The notes beneath the pieces were generated by a model. It searched no databases, was not told the DNA's origin, and saw nothing but the letters and a program-made list of their open reading frames with translations. Shown here one piece after another: positions 53,601 through 64,000 of a stretch of 64,000 nucleotides of DNA; within the stretch, counting starts at the first letter, position 1, and every line of letters starts with the position of its first letter. The position numbers and the translations under genes are program-made. The stretch lies in the NCBI RefSeq assembly GCF_025698545.1, contig NC_068567.1:3844001-3908000 (forward strand), read 5' to 3'. This stretch comes from Gossypium raimondii. Lineage: Eukaryota; Streptophyta; Magnoliopsida; Malvales; Malvaceae.

Positions 53601-54961
53601 CTCATAGAACATCTTCATTATCATTTCCTAGCATCAACCCCCGTTGGAAGCATAAATAAAACAACAATTATATGTTTCTAACAAGCTAATTACTAAGGTC
53701 CATCAGTTAAATATCAACATTAGAGAAAGAACCAACTACCAATTCTTAACAACTTTAGGCTAAACCAATCCCATTCTTACAACCAAATTCAAGCAAAAAG
53801 TACATGGTGGCGGTGGGCAATCTCGTTGAATCGGATTTAACTGGTTGAACCGGAAATCGACTGATCCCACGATTCAACCAATATAATATAACTACATTGT
53901 AAAAACCGATTTGAACTGACAAAAGAACTGGAAACTGAAATTTTGGATTAAAAAATAAGAACTTTGGCTCAAACTTTGGATTAAAAATTTTGGATTAAAC
54001 CTAAATTTTGGACTTCCTTCTTTTTATTATAAAATTTAACCTAAATGCCGAATCCCACGATTAAACCCATTTAATATTAACTTTAGCCTGACACCATTAA
54101 CTCTCAGTGTTACACATCAGTCATCACAGATGCCATCTTTGCCATTTCGTTTTTCTCCCCTGTTCATTGCTGTTCCCATCGGCAGCTATTATTGCTATAA
54201 TTATATTTTTTTACTGTTAAAACCTTTCCATTCAATCACGCCCTTGTTTATTATCACATGGGTTGATGGAGTCCACATGCAAAGTTTGTCTAACTTGCAC
54301 GTAAAGCAACCACATTATCCTTAATTATCAACTCAAAAATTCACTGTGATTTAAAACATCTAATCCTTCGTATTAGACAACTTTCTTTTAATCAAATACT
54401 ATTGCATCAGAGAATGAAATAAATTAACAAAAAAAGTCATAATTCGACTTAAATTCTTATTTAATTAAACTAAAAAAGTCGTTAAATCAGTTTTTACCTC
54501 CATAGCAACAGCATTGCAAAGAAGCAAAGTCACCAAAAGCTGATGCTGTTTTTGAACCACCGGCAAAATAGCAGCTAAAAACATCATCATCATCATCAAC
54601 AACAACAAGATCTCAAATCCAATCTAATAATAATCAAAACTTCAAAACGGAACCGTCACATCATTTTCAAATTAAAAAAAAAAAAGTAATGCCTTCTACC
54701 AGCTTGTTTTTTCTCAGTGGAAGTGCCGCTTCTTTGTAGAATCTCGAGCTCGACGAGACCGAGGGACATGAGTCCGAGAGTGAGACCCGACATCATCCCC
54801 GCAAAGAGTACGAAAAAACAAGAAAAGCCGGCGTATATGAACCACCATAGAGATCCGAACGGCAAACCTCCCCCGACAGATTCCAATCCGTTGACGGATT
54901 CCGTCGCCGCCGCCGTCCTCGACAGCATCCTCGACACCAACACCGAATTTATCGGTTGCAT
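50608..54961 (-). CDS. DUF21 and CBS domain-containing membrane protein (CNNM/CorC type)
   Basis: DUF21-CBS proteins are membrane proteins related to the CNNM/CorC magnesium transporters; the plant substrate is unsettled. Minus-strand exons: 54961-54700, 54574-54498, 53525-53442, 53356-53243, 53019-52936, 52840-52769, 52607-52540, 52309-52222, 52116-52043, 51461-51107, 50857-50811 and 50716 onward, all in phase. DUF21: '[18 protein letters not shown]' (from residue 58), '[18 protein letters not shown]', '[20 protein letters not shown]'. CBS pair: '[11 protein letters not shown]' (237 on), '[20 protein letters not shown]', then '[20 protein letters not shown]' (about 313-333), a low-complexity insert, and '[20 protein letters not shown]' (407-426). 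The end is uncertain: read-through gives '...[11 protein letters not shown]' and a TGA at 50608 (477 aa); a good donor after 50635 could instead splice to 50467 and stop at 50450 (474 aa). It is like Arabidopsis At4g14240. Confidence 0.92.
51520..52010. repeat. Degenerate ~20-bp motif array in a DUF21-gene intron
   Basis: Variants of 'tttcaagttcgggttgtt' and 'gagtttggatcgtttcaagt' recur through the intron between exons 9 and 10. A related patch lies at 50940-51080. This looks like an eroded tandem repeat of a type common in this window (also 18720-19260). Confidence 0.55.
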
Positions 54962-55454
54962 TGTGGCTTGTTTTTCAATCACCAGGGAACAACAGTCCAG
55001 AAGGGAGAAACGATAAACAGCAAAAACAAAAAACAAAAGAACTCTTTTTTTTCAAATTTATTTCATTTGTGTATATATTCTGAACAAAAAAAAGAGGCAA
55101 TCAAATGAGAACACGTGGCGGTATGGAGAAGGTTTTACTAGGTCGTTTTCATGGGATTCGGTGAAAATACCGGTGAGAACTGTATCAACGGTGATGCTTG
55201 GTTAGTTAGAAACACGTGGGAGAAATAGAACAATTCTACCTAACTTATAAAGCTCTTTATCCCCGCTTTATATTATAAATCAAATTGCAATTTTCCCTTC
55301 TACACATAAAATGAGATACACCTGACATGTCAGTTATTTAATTATTACATCAGTTAAAGTCAGTTTTCAAAAATAAAAATAGATAAAATTTTTAATAAAA
55401 AAGATTAATTTATTATTTGATCTAATATACAATGATTAATTCACCTTTTGGGAA
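54962..55454 (-). promoter_or_regulatory. Upstream region of the DUF21-CBS gene
   Basis: Contains the 5' leader and two CACGTG G-boxes listed separately. 55260-55450 looks like an eroded 'GTAAAAGTA'-family MITE ('gatacacctgacatgtcagt', 'gataaaatttttaataaaaa'). Confidence 0.4.
55112..55218. promoter_or_regulatory. Pair of G-boxes (CACGTG) upstream of the DUF21-CBS gene
   Basis: CACGTG occurs at 55112-55117 and 55213-55218, 150 and 250 bases upstream of the start codon at 54961, both followed by GG (the ACGTGG core bound by bZIP/ABRE factors and bHLH proteins). Regulation by light or abscisic acid is possible but untested. Confidence 0.45.
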
Positions 55455-55965
55455 AATATAAGTTTATTAAATTATTATTAAATTTACCTTTTGGTTACTC
55501 AACTTTAAAAAATTACGAAATGATTACTAAATTATTCACAAGTTTTCATTTAAGTCGCTAAACTATTCAAAAGTTTTTATTTAAGTCATTGAGCTTTAAG
55601 TTTTATTTTAAAATTTGGTTAGCGAGCTCCAAGCGAGGATTTGAAGATTGGTGCGACGAATCAGTAACATAAACGAGTAACAAGGCATGTCTTATATCCA
55701 AATCGATCTAAAGGTTAGTGTTGAAAATTGGAGAAGAAAATTATTTGAATTTTGATTCGTAGATTCATGATGTTCAAAGTTATTTCATGAAAAAAAAAAA
55801 AACTTAACTACATAAAAGAAAGAGAAGGAAAGCTTTCGATCGGTACAAGCAGTTATAGCAGTGATTTTAACAGCCTATTGACTTAAATGAAAACTTTCGA
55901 ATACTTCAATAATCATTTTGTAACTTACAATGACTGAAAAGGTAAATTTTTAGGGTAAATTACAC
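55455..55965. mobile_element. Long-TIR MITE (inverted relative of 34467-35036)
   Basis: Arms 'attactaaattattcacaag', 'ttcatttaagtcgctaaact' (left) and 'cttaaatgaaaactttcgaa', 'aataatcattttgtaactta' (right) pair with each other. The core holds 'gatgttcaaagttatttcat', the reverse complement of the core of the copy at 34680. Confidence 0.7.
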
Positions 55966-56159
55966 TTAAGGTCATTAGATTTCGAATACTTCAATAAATT
56001 ATAAGCTAACAATGGGCAAATTCGAAATTGAGGACCAGAGAGGTGATTTTACCAGAACTTTTTGCCTAGGTCAGGCCAAGTTGAGCTGAGCAAGCTACCC
56101 AAAATAGGATGATTTATGCGTAGGCGCATAATATTGGTAGCCAAAGCCAGCATAGAACA

Positions 56160-56298
56160 TTACGAGAACAGTCCCATTGTAACCAAGCTTACAATGAAAA
56201 TGCAAAGCAAACAACAAATCCCCAACCACAGGTTAAATCTCTGAACCCAACCTACCAGGACACTCCATCCATCGTCAAGAGGCTGAGTCAACACCATG
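56160..56298 (-). CDS. Possible small membrane peptide or lone exon, 45 codons
   Basis: From an ATG at 56298 the minus strand encodes 'MVLTQPLDDGWSVLVGWVQR', then a hydrophobic segment 'LWLGICCLLCIFIVSLV', ending at a stop at 56160. The residue mix (Trp, Gly and one transmembrane span) looks less random than the surrounding AT-rich spacer. No family is recognised and there is no visible promoter. It may equally be a gene fragment or chance. Confidence 0.2.
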
Positions 56299-57127
56299 AT
56301 TTTTAAAACCAGATGGAAACGAAAATTAATTGAGGTACTAATCCGAAAAAAAAAAAGCATTAGATTAATTAACTCGCGAACTGGTACATACCCATTAAAC
56401 CGGTTGAACATGTTTTTGTATTTTTGTAATAATTTTTATGATTTTTAAATAATTTATTTAATTAAACTTGACAAATTGATCGAATCAAGAATAGTAGATA
56501 AGAAAGGGACAAAAGACAGAAAAGGAAAGAACATAAAGCAAGAAAAACATATTTTAACCTTATAAATTATAATAAATAACCTAATTTACTATGATAAAAT
56601 TCCCATGACAAAAATGAAAAATTTTCCTTACCATAAATTAAAAAGTAATTATAAGAAATATTTGGAATTATAAAAGGTAACTCAGATATGAAATTATGAA
56701 AAAGAAAATGGAAGTACTACACAAACTATCTCTACAATGGAAAGTCATGATATAGGATTTAACATTTAACTCTCCTTGCTTTAGGGTTATATTACCCCGG
56801 GCTTTTTTACTCGTATAATACTCGTGTCCGACACCTATTTCGGACAGATAAACAGATACGAGATTGCTATATGATCTTTCAAATATATGAAAATAACCCG
56901 AAATAAATCGAGCATACCCTAATGCAACATTTAGCCCCCTAATCCAACCCTACTCTTTTGCATTTGCGTAATCTGTACACTAAAACATCAAGTGTTCAGA
57001 ATGGTAAATACTGCATATCACCTCCTTGAGCACTTGATTTAGTTCTTACCTGTCGATGCTATCCATATCTGTCAATAAATCAAGGCCATTTTGCTATTTT
57101 GTCGGCACAAAATGATCCATGGAAAGT
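56299..57127. other. Intergenic, nothing further recognised
   Basis: AT-rich spacer. The right end (about 56990-57127) should be the 3' UTR of the RRM gene, which reads leftwards. Confidence 0.4.
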
Positions 57128-58650
57128 TTAGAACTTGTACTGTGTTGTCCTTCCCCGTTTCTTCGACAATCCAGGTACAGCAATTTTAACCGAAACGAAC
57201 CTGCCATCAAAAAACTAAACAATTCGGTAGTGATGAATGTGAGATGGGGGAGGGAACCATGAGATGAGTGTCACCATAATTGCCAGAAATGCTACCTTCC
57301 CATTCAACTCGTTAACGGCTAGTTGCACAGACTCTTCGTTATCGAACCAAACGAAAGCGGATCCTAGAGACTGCTTGGATACTCTTTCCCTCACAACATG
57401 GACTGCAATATCATACAAAACAATTGAAGAGAGAGCCACGATATAAAAGAACCTGAAGTTCATCACCATCTGGATGAAAAAAACAATGCTTAACATTTAG
57501 TCCCTGAACTTGGCAACCTTTACCACCTTGGTCCATGAACTTTTTCTGTCTGCATTAGGCTCAAAACTTAATAACTTTTCTCAATTTGGTCTTTGAACTT
57601 GGATCCTATTAAGGTATAATGACGTGACATTTTGATATTATGAATACTTTTTTGTACTTTATGTAGATTTTACAAAAAATTTAAAGCTTCCATGTGATGA
57701 TCTAGTACAATCTCAAAGTGTCACGTTATCCTTTTAATGAAATCCAAATTTAGGGATCAGATTGGTAAAAGTTCAGAAGTTCCAAGACTAATACAAATAA
57801 AAAGAATTCAAGGATTAAAATGGGAAAACTGTCACATTCAGGAACAAAATTATGCTTTATGCCTATACTAAATTCTTTTGCCACTAGTTCTTCTCCATAA
57901 ATAACATTTTATTCAAGCAATATCTACTACAAAATAATCCTATGTCACTTTGACTCGAGGGTGAGTGTTGGATAAGGGTCCGTGTTCAACATGAATATGT
58001 TAAATTTTTTTCTAAGTTTGTCCATATATTTGGAAGATCGTACCCCATATCCATGTCTGGAAATGTATGGACTAACATAGCAACAATCTGTCTCAAGGAC
58101 ATGAGTCTATTCAAAAATATATTTCAAGAATCTTAATTAGATAGAAAAAAAAACACCACCTTTTCCTAGAATTTAGAACTATTCCATGGATGAACATCAA
58201 ATGATTCAAATTAAGTAACATTCTTAAGAAATTAACAAGTTTTCACCTTGTTTAACCTCCCCAAACTGTGAAAACACTTTCTTGAGACGTCCTTCAGCTG
58301 TTGACTGAGGCAATCCTAAGATAACAAAAATGTAGGCAGACAAAAACACAAACAGGTTAGCTGCATGAAATGATTACAACCAAAAATCCAAAAAAAATAC
58401 ACAAATCATGAAACTTTTTTGTTAAACCTTTGATGAAAACCCCAGTGGAAGGAGAAGTAGAAGGTTCTGATTGAGAAGTGGAGTAAGAACAGCAAAGGGG
58501 TTGATGGGTCAAATATGGGAAGCCTAGTCTAAAGGTTTTGGGGATATAGGGATTGGAGATTGAGCATTTTGAGGTGATTGTGGAGGGTATTGGAGGTTGA
58601 AGGGAGGGAAGTGGTGGTGAAATTGAAGAAGATGACCAAAGTACTGTCAT
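57128..58650 (-). CDS. Single-RRM RNA-binding protein, probably organelle-targeted
   Basis: Short single-RRM proteins of this kind in plants act in chloroplasts or mitochondria in RNA editing and processing (the ORRM/small RNA-binding group). Minus-strand exons: 58650-58428, 58315-58247, 57402-57296 and 57214-57128; 161 aa, phases consistent. Residues 1-60 are Ser/Thr/Pro-rich with hardly any acidic residues, as in a transit peptide. The RRM follows: RNP2 'VFIKGL' (71-76), 'AEGRLKKVFSQFGEVKQVHV', RNP1 'LGSAFVWF' (110-117), 'AVNELNGKFFDGRFVSVKIA', and a short basic tail 'GLSKKRGRTTQYKF'. RNP1 departs from the consensus (K/R)G(F/Y)(G/A)FV.(F/Y) at its first positions. Intron 2 contains a MITE. 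Which organelle is not clear. Confidence 0.85.
57490..57865. mobile_element. Palindromic MITE in intron 2 of the RRM gene
   Basis: The left arm 'agtccctgaacttggcaacc' with 'ggtccatgaactttttctgt' pairs in inverse with 'aaaattatgctttatgcc' preceded by 'cacattcaggaacaaaa'. The inner parts 'gacgtgacattttgatatta' and 'caaagtgtcacgttatcctt' also pair. It lies wholly in the intron (57403-58246). Confidence 0.6.
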
Positions 58651-60051
58651 TGGAGAAAAAAAGAAAAAGAAAACTGCAAATGCCCAAAGCCTTGATGGGT
58701 TTTTGTTTTGAGAATTTTATAAGACCAAATTGAAACATTTTTTTTCCTATGGCCCTAAAATTTGATGGGTTCATCTTTGTGCCTGGACAAAAGCCTAAAA
58801 GGCTAAAACATCCTTTACTATCACGGGATGTGTATTTTCCCTCAAAAAGGGAAAAAGAGTATAAAACTTATTTCTTTATAAAATACAAAGGAAATAATAT
58901 TTTATAATTATTTTTTCAAGAATTAAGCTATCTGTCGGTCAGATTAGGAAAGCTTCTTAAAAGCATTTTTTGTCCCCAAAGTATTCTTCCAAACAAAATT
59001 AAAAATTGGCTTAAAAGCACTTTTTTCAAAAGTTGAAAATTTTAGTTTCTCCTCCTTTTAAGGACCATTTCTAAACTAGGCTTCAGTAAGTTTAGCTCGA
59101 TCCAATTTGAATAAGGTGATTTTTTTTTTGTATTTGTAGGAATAAATATAGTAGAGTTAGGCTATTTTATCCAAATAACCCAAAAAAATTAATTACGTAA
59201 ATGACCTTAATTCAAAAACAATCATCTAAATAACTTGAAATGAACAGTAAAATCATATTATGGGACTAGATGGTCGGTGCCACTGTTTTTTTTGTTAAAA
59301 AATAATTTTTGGAGTTTTGAACATTAGATGACCAACACCCATGTATTTTTTTCAAACCGTATCATCTTGGTATATATTTATACTAATATTAGACTACTTA
59401 TCATTTTGTTAATTATTATTGCATCACTCACATTATTATTAAATTTAAATTAATATGCACAATTAATTTAATATGCAAATAAGAAAAGTAAATATAATAT
59501 TAGTAAAATATAATGTTTTTGAGGTAAATAAAACACTTTACTTAAAGCTTTAATATATTTCCAAGATAAAACAAAACCTTCAACATTAAACAAATTGTGA
59601 AAATTTAACCAACGAAAATTTTCTTTATATAAATACTAAATAAATGTATCTTGTCGTAACTTTTTTCATAACAATGTATCTTTTAATGAGATATCCTTTT
59701 ATAAGGTTATATTGTTTTATATGATAACTTGACATACAAAATTACGTCTATACAACACGATTATTCGTTAATAATTATAATATATTTGACCTTTTCTATA
59801 AAATAAGATATTGGGCTAAAGAGAAAAAAGAACAACAAAGTGATATAATATTTTTTTCCATCAAAAGAAAATTAGATCCACAATGTAGAAAATGAAGTCC
59901 TTTTGTAGTCTTCTTATTTAATAAGGTCTATATCAAATTTAGGACCCTCAAACTTGTATTACACTACAAGTTAGAGCTGTACAGAAGATCAAAACCTATA
60001 TATATATATATATATGTTACAAACAGAGTTACTACCATTTTTCACATGGAT
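58651..60051. other. Intergenic, no gene recognised
   Basis: Left side is the RRM gene 5' flank; the right end is the 3' UTR of the next gene. AT-rich in between, with a (TA)n run at 59998-60015. Confidence 0.4.
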
Positions 60052-63000
60052 TTAGAAACTGAGCATAGGAGACTCGGTGCCTGCAACTGTTGGCCCTTCC
60101 ACCTGCAATTTACAATCCAACACACACAACATTAAATTCATCCATTTGCACCATTAAAAGTTGGTCCTTTTACGCCAGCTTGATATATACATGACACCTC
60201 ACGTGCCTTTGTCCCATTTACGTTAGATTAAAAAGTAAATTGGTCAGTTTTACTAAAGTTTTCATCCATTTTTATTGTTAAAAGCTAATCTTTGTACGTC
60301 AGCATAAAGAACACATGACACGCCGCGTGTCATTGTTTGATTATTCCGTCAGTCATGTCACTTTCTAACAGTACAAATGGATAAATTTTTGAACAAAAAA
60401 ATCAATTTACTCTTTGATCTAACGTTCAAAGACTAATAAAAAATATAAAATACAATTCACCTCATAATAGTAGGGGTGTGCAAAATTCGGGTAAAACTGA
60501 AAAAATTCGGTTAACCAACCGAATTCGGTTAATTGGTCGGTTAACCGAATTTTTTGGGTCGGGGATTGGTTAATTATTTTTTTAATTTTTCGGTTAACGG
60601 TTAATTCGGTTCGAAACCGGTCGGTTAACCGAATTTTTCGATTTAACCGAAAATATTAATAAATAAAATTATAATATATAAATAGGCCCACTATTCACCT
60701 AAACACAATCCAAAACCAAGTATTCAATCCAACCTAATTATCCAACCCAATTACACAACCCAACCCAATCATAAAATTACAAATAATTTAATAAATAAAA
60801 ATAAAAATCTAAAACTAAAACTAAAGTATAAAATTCTAAAAATAATTTAATTATGTATGATTCAATTAGGTTAATTCGGGTAATTCGGTTAATTTGGTTA
60901 ATTCGGCTAATTTTTAACCAAAAATAAAAAACATATAATTTTCGGTTAATTTGGTTAACCAACCGAATTAACCGAAAAAATTTTGGTTCGGTTAATTTTT
61001 TTGAAAAAATTTCGGTTCGGTTAACGGTTAAAAATTCTGAAAGGTCGGTTAATGCTATTTCGGGTCGGTTAACGAAATGAACACCCCTACATAATAGAGA
61101 GATCTCCATGATACTTTACCATTTTGTTATTTGAAAACAAGTTACTAACTATTTTTCACCACAATCTTAAAATTACTTGCTTATGCCAGTAAATTAATAA
61201 TTGTAGAAACTATTTATTTTAAAAATCAAGTGATGAGGTGATACACTCTCAAAGTGCCACGACATACTTTAATGAAATTCAAGTTTAAGGATTAATTTTT
61301 TAAAATTATTAAATTTCAAATTTAATATAGATAAAAAAATTAATAAGGAGAAAAAATTGCTAAATTCATTACTAAAGGTTCCTTTACGTAGGAATCTATG
61401 TGATGCATATAATGATGCAAATAAAGTAAATTTTAGTGGCCTCTTTACTTTTATTCATAGGGTACCATTCTTCTTCTGCTACCAACAAAAGATAAGAAGC
61501 TTTAAAGTTTAAACCACCTTTTTTTCTTCTTTTTCCTTTCTTTGTTCAACCTTTAAACCACCTTTTTGGTGAACCAGTTTCTGTTGGTATCACATGTACC
61601 ATATTCCTATGTAAACCATAAATTTTGGGACCAACTTTTTGTTATTTATATTTAAATATAAGTATCGGATATAAGTGAGACAGATATAATCAAAATATTT
61701 TAATTTTTTTATATATAATTTAAAGTATTTTTGAAAGTCATATTTCAATATTAATGCATCAAACACAAGTATTTCATGAAAACCTAAACTCGAGACAATA
61801 TATGTATATATATAAAATCATGTTACCTTATATGTAGCACCCCACATCTCCTCGTCTTCTGCAGGAACAGCAGTGATTTTGTTCTTAGGGTTTTCATAGC
61901 TCATTAGTTCTCCAACTGCTGTGGAGAAGAAACAGCCTGTGGAAAAATGAACTTAATTAGTGAATGTCAAATTCACTGTAAATGAAAAAAAAAAGGTTTT
62001 AGGGGAGCCACCTTGAGGGAAAGAAGCAAGAGATTTGCCACAGGCACCTTTCAGCAAATCAACATTATCAGCAAAGGCCACATGTCCGTCAGCCGTGATT
62101 CCCCAGTAAAGAGGAACCTTACCAACTTGATCCTGCCAATATCATCCCACCCCCAAACATTTCTCAAATTAATATCCAACTTGTCAACGGATTTAGGAGG
62201 AGGACTTTTTTTAGAAAAAATATTTAAATTGTTGTTTGTCCAAAATCAACAAATCTTTCGATCAGTTAGTATTATCTTTGAGCTAAGAGTAACTCTATTG
62301 AGAGTCTAAGTGCCAAAGGTAGGGTTTATAAAACAAGAGCGCTTTCTTGGATCCCATTAGTAGGTGACCATGCGCCTTGCATGATCCGATCCAACAAAAT
62401 GCTCCCACTCTATGAACCTCACCTTTAGCTCGAGCTCTCTATAGAGTCAAGAGATAAAATCTCAACTCGACCTAAGGACAATACTAGCTCATTTAAAGGT
62501 CTACTAACTCCAAACGGACAACACTTCGAAAATTATTTTGAAAAAGAGTCAAACTCTCTTCAACAAGATATTAAAAATTATTAGATCATTTTTATTCAAA
62601 CAGTTTGAAATTCAATCAACTTTAAGGTTTAGGTAAATTTTAAAATCAAGTTCAAACTGAAAACTCTTCTTTCTTACTTAAAGAATTTATGGAATTTCGG
62701 GGTTGTTGGAGTCGTCTTTGGGGCCCGGAAAAAATTTTTGGCCCGCCTCCTAGGCCCGGCCCGGCCCGGCCCGAAATATGGGTCTAAAATTTTGCCTAGG
62801 CCCGGCCCGGGAAAAATATCATAAGCCCGAGCCCAACCCGGCCCATTTTTAAAATAAACATTAAAAAAGTATTTTAAAAATAAAAAATAAAAAATTTATT
62901 TTAAAAGTATTTTAAAATTTAAAAATAAAAATAAAAAATATATATTTATTATATTTGGGCTGGGTCGGGCTGGGCCTGGGCCAACAAAGTGGTGCCCATA

Positions 63001-63627
63001 TTTCGGGCCTATATTTTTACCCGAACCCTTCCATATTTCGGGCGGGCCGTCGGGCCGGGCCGCATGAACAGGTCTAGTTCAAACTACTTGTTTGAGGTTT
63101 TAAAGTTTCAAACCAGGTCATTACACATACGAGTCATTAAATGTTCTAATTACTTCAAGTCCATGATTAAATTAATCTAGAACACGGATAAAGATAATGG
63201 GCATTTAAAACAATTTTTTGTCTCCACCCCTAATCTAAATTTGGGTTAAAAAAGTTTGGATTGTTGTCAAATTAAGTAAAATCTATATAAATTTGAGTGT
63301 ATCTATTTTTTTTTTTAAATTTAGATCAAAATTGATAGGTTTAAAACAACATCTAAAGATTAAGGAGAGAGAGTAATTGAACTTACAGAAGCCACAAACA
63401 AGGTGGAGGTGGAGTTGTCAAAGACAATGAAAGAAAAGGATCCATTCAGATGGGCAACCATATGGCTGGGAGGGTAAGGTGCTCTGTCACGAAGAGCCTT
63501 GTAAGCTTCTATCACCAACACCACCTCTGTTGCTGACTTACCAAGTCCATATTGCTGCTTTAAACTCCCTAAGTTATCAAGTGCCCCCTCAAACATGCAG
63601 AATATTTCATCTTTCACCGCGAATGAC
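60052..63627 (-). CDS. Aluminium-induced/stem-specific TSJT1-like protein (YGL and LRDR motifs), 5' end off the window
   Basis: These DUF3700 proteins have a glutamine-amidotransferase-like (Ntn hydrolase) fold and are induced by aluminium, auxin or dark/sugar starvation; no enzymatic activity is established. Minus-strand exons in the window: 63627-63387, 62132-62012, 61936-61827 and 60102-60052, in phase, ending '...VEGPTVAGTESPMLSF'. Exon 63627-63387 carries 'SFAVKDEIFCMFEGALDNLG', the YGL motif in 'QQYGLGKSATEVVLV' and the LRDR motif in 'YKALRDRAPYPPSHMVAHL'. The next exons give 'VGKVPLYWGITADGHVAFAD', 'GACGKSLASFPQGCFFSTAV' and 'NPKNKITAVPAEDEEMWGAT'. The first exon (about 80 residues in relatives) must lie beyond base 64000. 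Intron 60103-61826 carries a MITE with a nested hAT element; intron 62133-63386 carries another hAT remnant. Confidence 0.93.
60130..61125. repeat. 'GTAAAAGTA'-family repeat in an intron, split by a nested hAT element
   Basis: The left part (to 60470) holds 'tttcatccatttttattgtt', 'acacgccgcgtgtcattgtt' and 'tttactctttgatctaacgt'. The right part after 61097 gives 'agagatctccatgatacttt'. Together they match the repeat at 45442-46215. Confidence 0.65.
60471..61089. mobile_element. Non-autonomous hAT element in an intron of the TSJT1-like gene
   Basis: The ends are TAGGGGTGTGCA and, inverted, TAGGGGTGTTCA (11 of 12). The flanks are a perfect 8-bp duplication CATAATAG (60463-60470 and 61090-61097). 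The interior is built from repeated TTCGGTTAA/TTAACCGAA motifs in both orientations and has no transposase. A 110-codon minus-strand frame (60777-61109) runs over the end and is spurious. This is a different hAT family from the GGGCCGGGC elements. Confidence 0.92.
62720..63076. mobile_element. hAT MITE of the GGGCCGGGC family, 5' truncated, in an intron
   Basis: Contains 'ggcccgaaatatgggtctaa', an AT-rich core, 'tttcgggcctatatttttac' and the right TIR '...ccgcatgaacaggtcta' ending at 63076. No matching left TIR is found. Confidence 0.7.
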
Positions 63628-64000
63628 CTGCCATTAACGTATTTTATGAAATTGAAAAAGTTAGTCCCATTGGATAAAACACTTAAATTTCATCATAAAA
63701 TTATTTACTTAAAAATCAACAATTTAATAATTTATACTTAATAAATTAATAAAAGTTAGAAGTTCAAATTCATATATTACTGATAATTAGACCAATTTCT
63801 CACTTTTTATAAAATAAAATAATTGAATTCTAACATATTAAAATTAAAAGAAAACTAACTTGTCCGAAAAATTAAAAACTAAAATTCTCACTTTTTTATA
63901 AAATAAAAGATGAAATTCATAATTAAATATAATTTATTATTATGTTAAAACTTAACCATTATCTTCTCAATGAAAATTTATTTTATAAATGATTCCCACC
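63628..64000. other. Intron of the TSJT1-like gene, AT-rich
   Basis: Sequence upstream of the acceptor at 63628 is AT-rich and without coding frame. It is taken as intron 1 of the gene that continues off the right edge. Confidence 0.6.

Noticed and set aside
60777..61109. 110-codon minus-strand frame
   Set aside because: It lies in the TTCGGTTAA-repeat body of the hAT element and crosses its end; repeat periodicity keeps it open.
62650..63084. Possible 8-bp duplication 'gttcaaac' around the hAT remnant at 62720-63076
   Set aside because: The left copy at 62650 is not followed by any TIR-like sequence, so the match is probably chance.

Overview
This is plant nuclear DNA. It is AT-rich, and its seven multi-exon or plant-specific genes have GT..AG introns and are separated by transposon-rich spacers. 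All recognisable proteins are eudicot-like. The repeats (a TGTAACAGCC...GTGTTACA solo LTR, GGGCCGGGC-rich hAT MITEs, and SINEs with the TTATTTATGGGTT motif) look like those I associate with Malvaceae, probably cotton (Gossypium). The genus is an inference from memory, not a search.

Layout. 1-12 kb is repeat-dominated: a diverged 0.8-kb direct repeat, a complete hAT MITE (1289-1873), LINE remnants, palindromic elements and a 3.56-kb solo LTR (6474-10033) with a 5-bp target duplication. 12.0-16.8 kb (+) is a nine-exon ribonucleotide reductase small subunit gene (RNR2A-like) with all diiron and tyrosyl-radical residues but an apparent one-base frameshift just before its conserved C-terminus. 16.8-23.4 kb is spacer with MITEs, SINEs and microsatellites. 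23.4-33.7 kb (+) is a twelve-exon Mediator tail subunit gene (MED33A/MED5a type, 1327 aa). 36.4-40.7 kb (-) is a six-exon serine incorporator gene. 40.7-48.6 kb is spacer with an intact hAT MITE nested in another repeat. 48.6-48.8 kb (+) is a 55-residue RTFL/DVL signalling peptide gene behind a CT/CA microsatellite and a TATA box. 50.6-55.0 kb (-) is a twelve-exon DUF21-CBS (CNNM/CorC-type) membrane protein gene. 57.1-58.7 kb (-) is a four-exon single-RRM, probably organelle-targeted protein gene. 60.05 kb to beyond 63.6 kb (-) is an aluminium-induced/TSJT1-like (YGL and LRDR motif) gene whose first exon lies off the right edge.

The genes do not form a pathway. They are ordinary single plant genes covering dNTP synthesis, transcriptional control, lipid/membrane function, organ-shape peptide, ion homeostasis, organellar RNA and stress. 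From memory, the RNR2A-MED33A neighbours match adjacent Arabidopsis loci on chromosome 3, which supports both calls. I see no novel multi-gene system. The points most worth checking are the RNR2A C-terminal frameshift, the micropeptide gene, and the pair of hAT insertions that landed in the same host repeat family.
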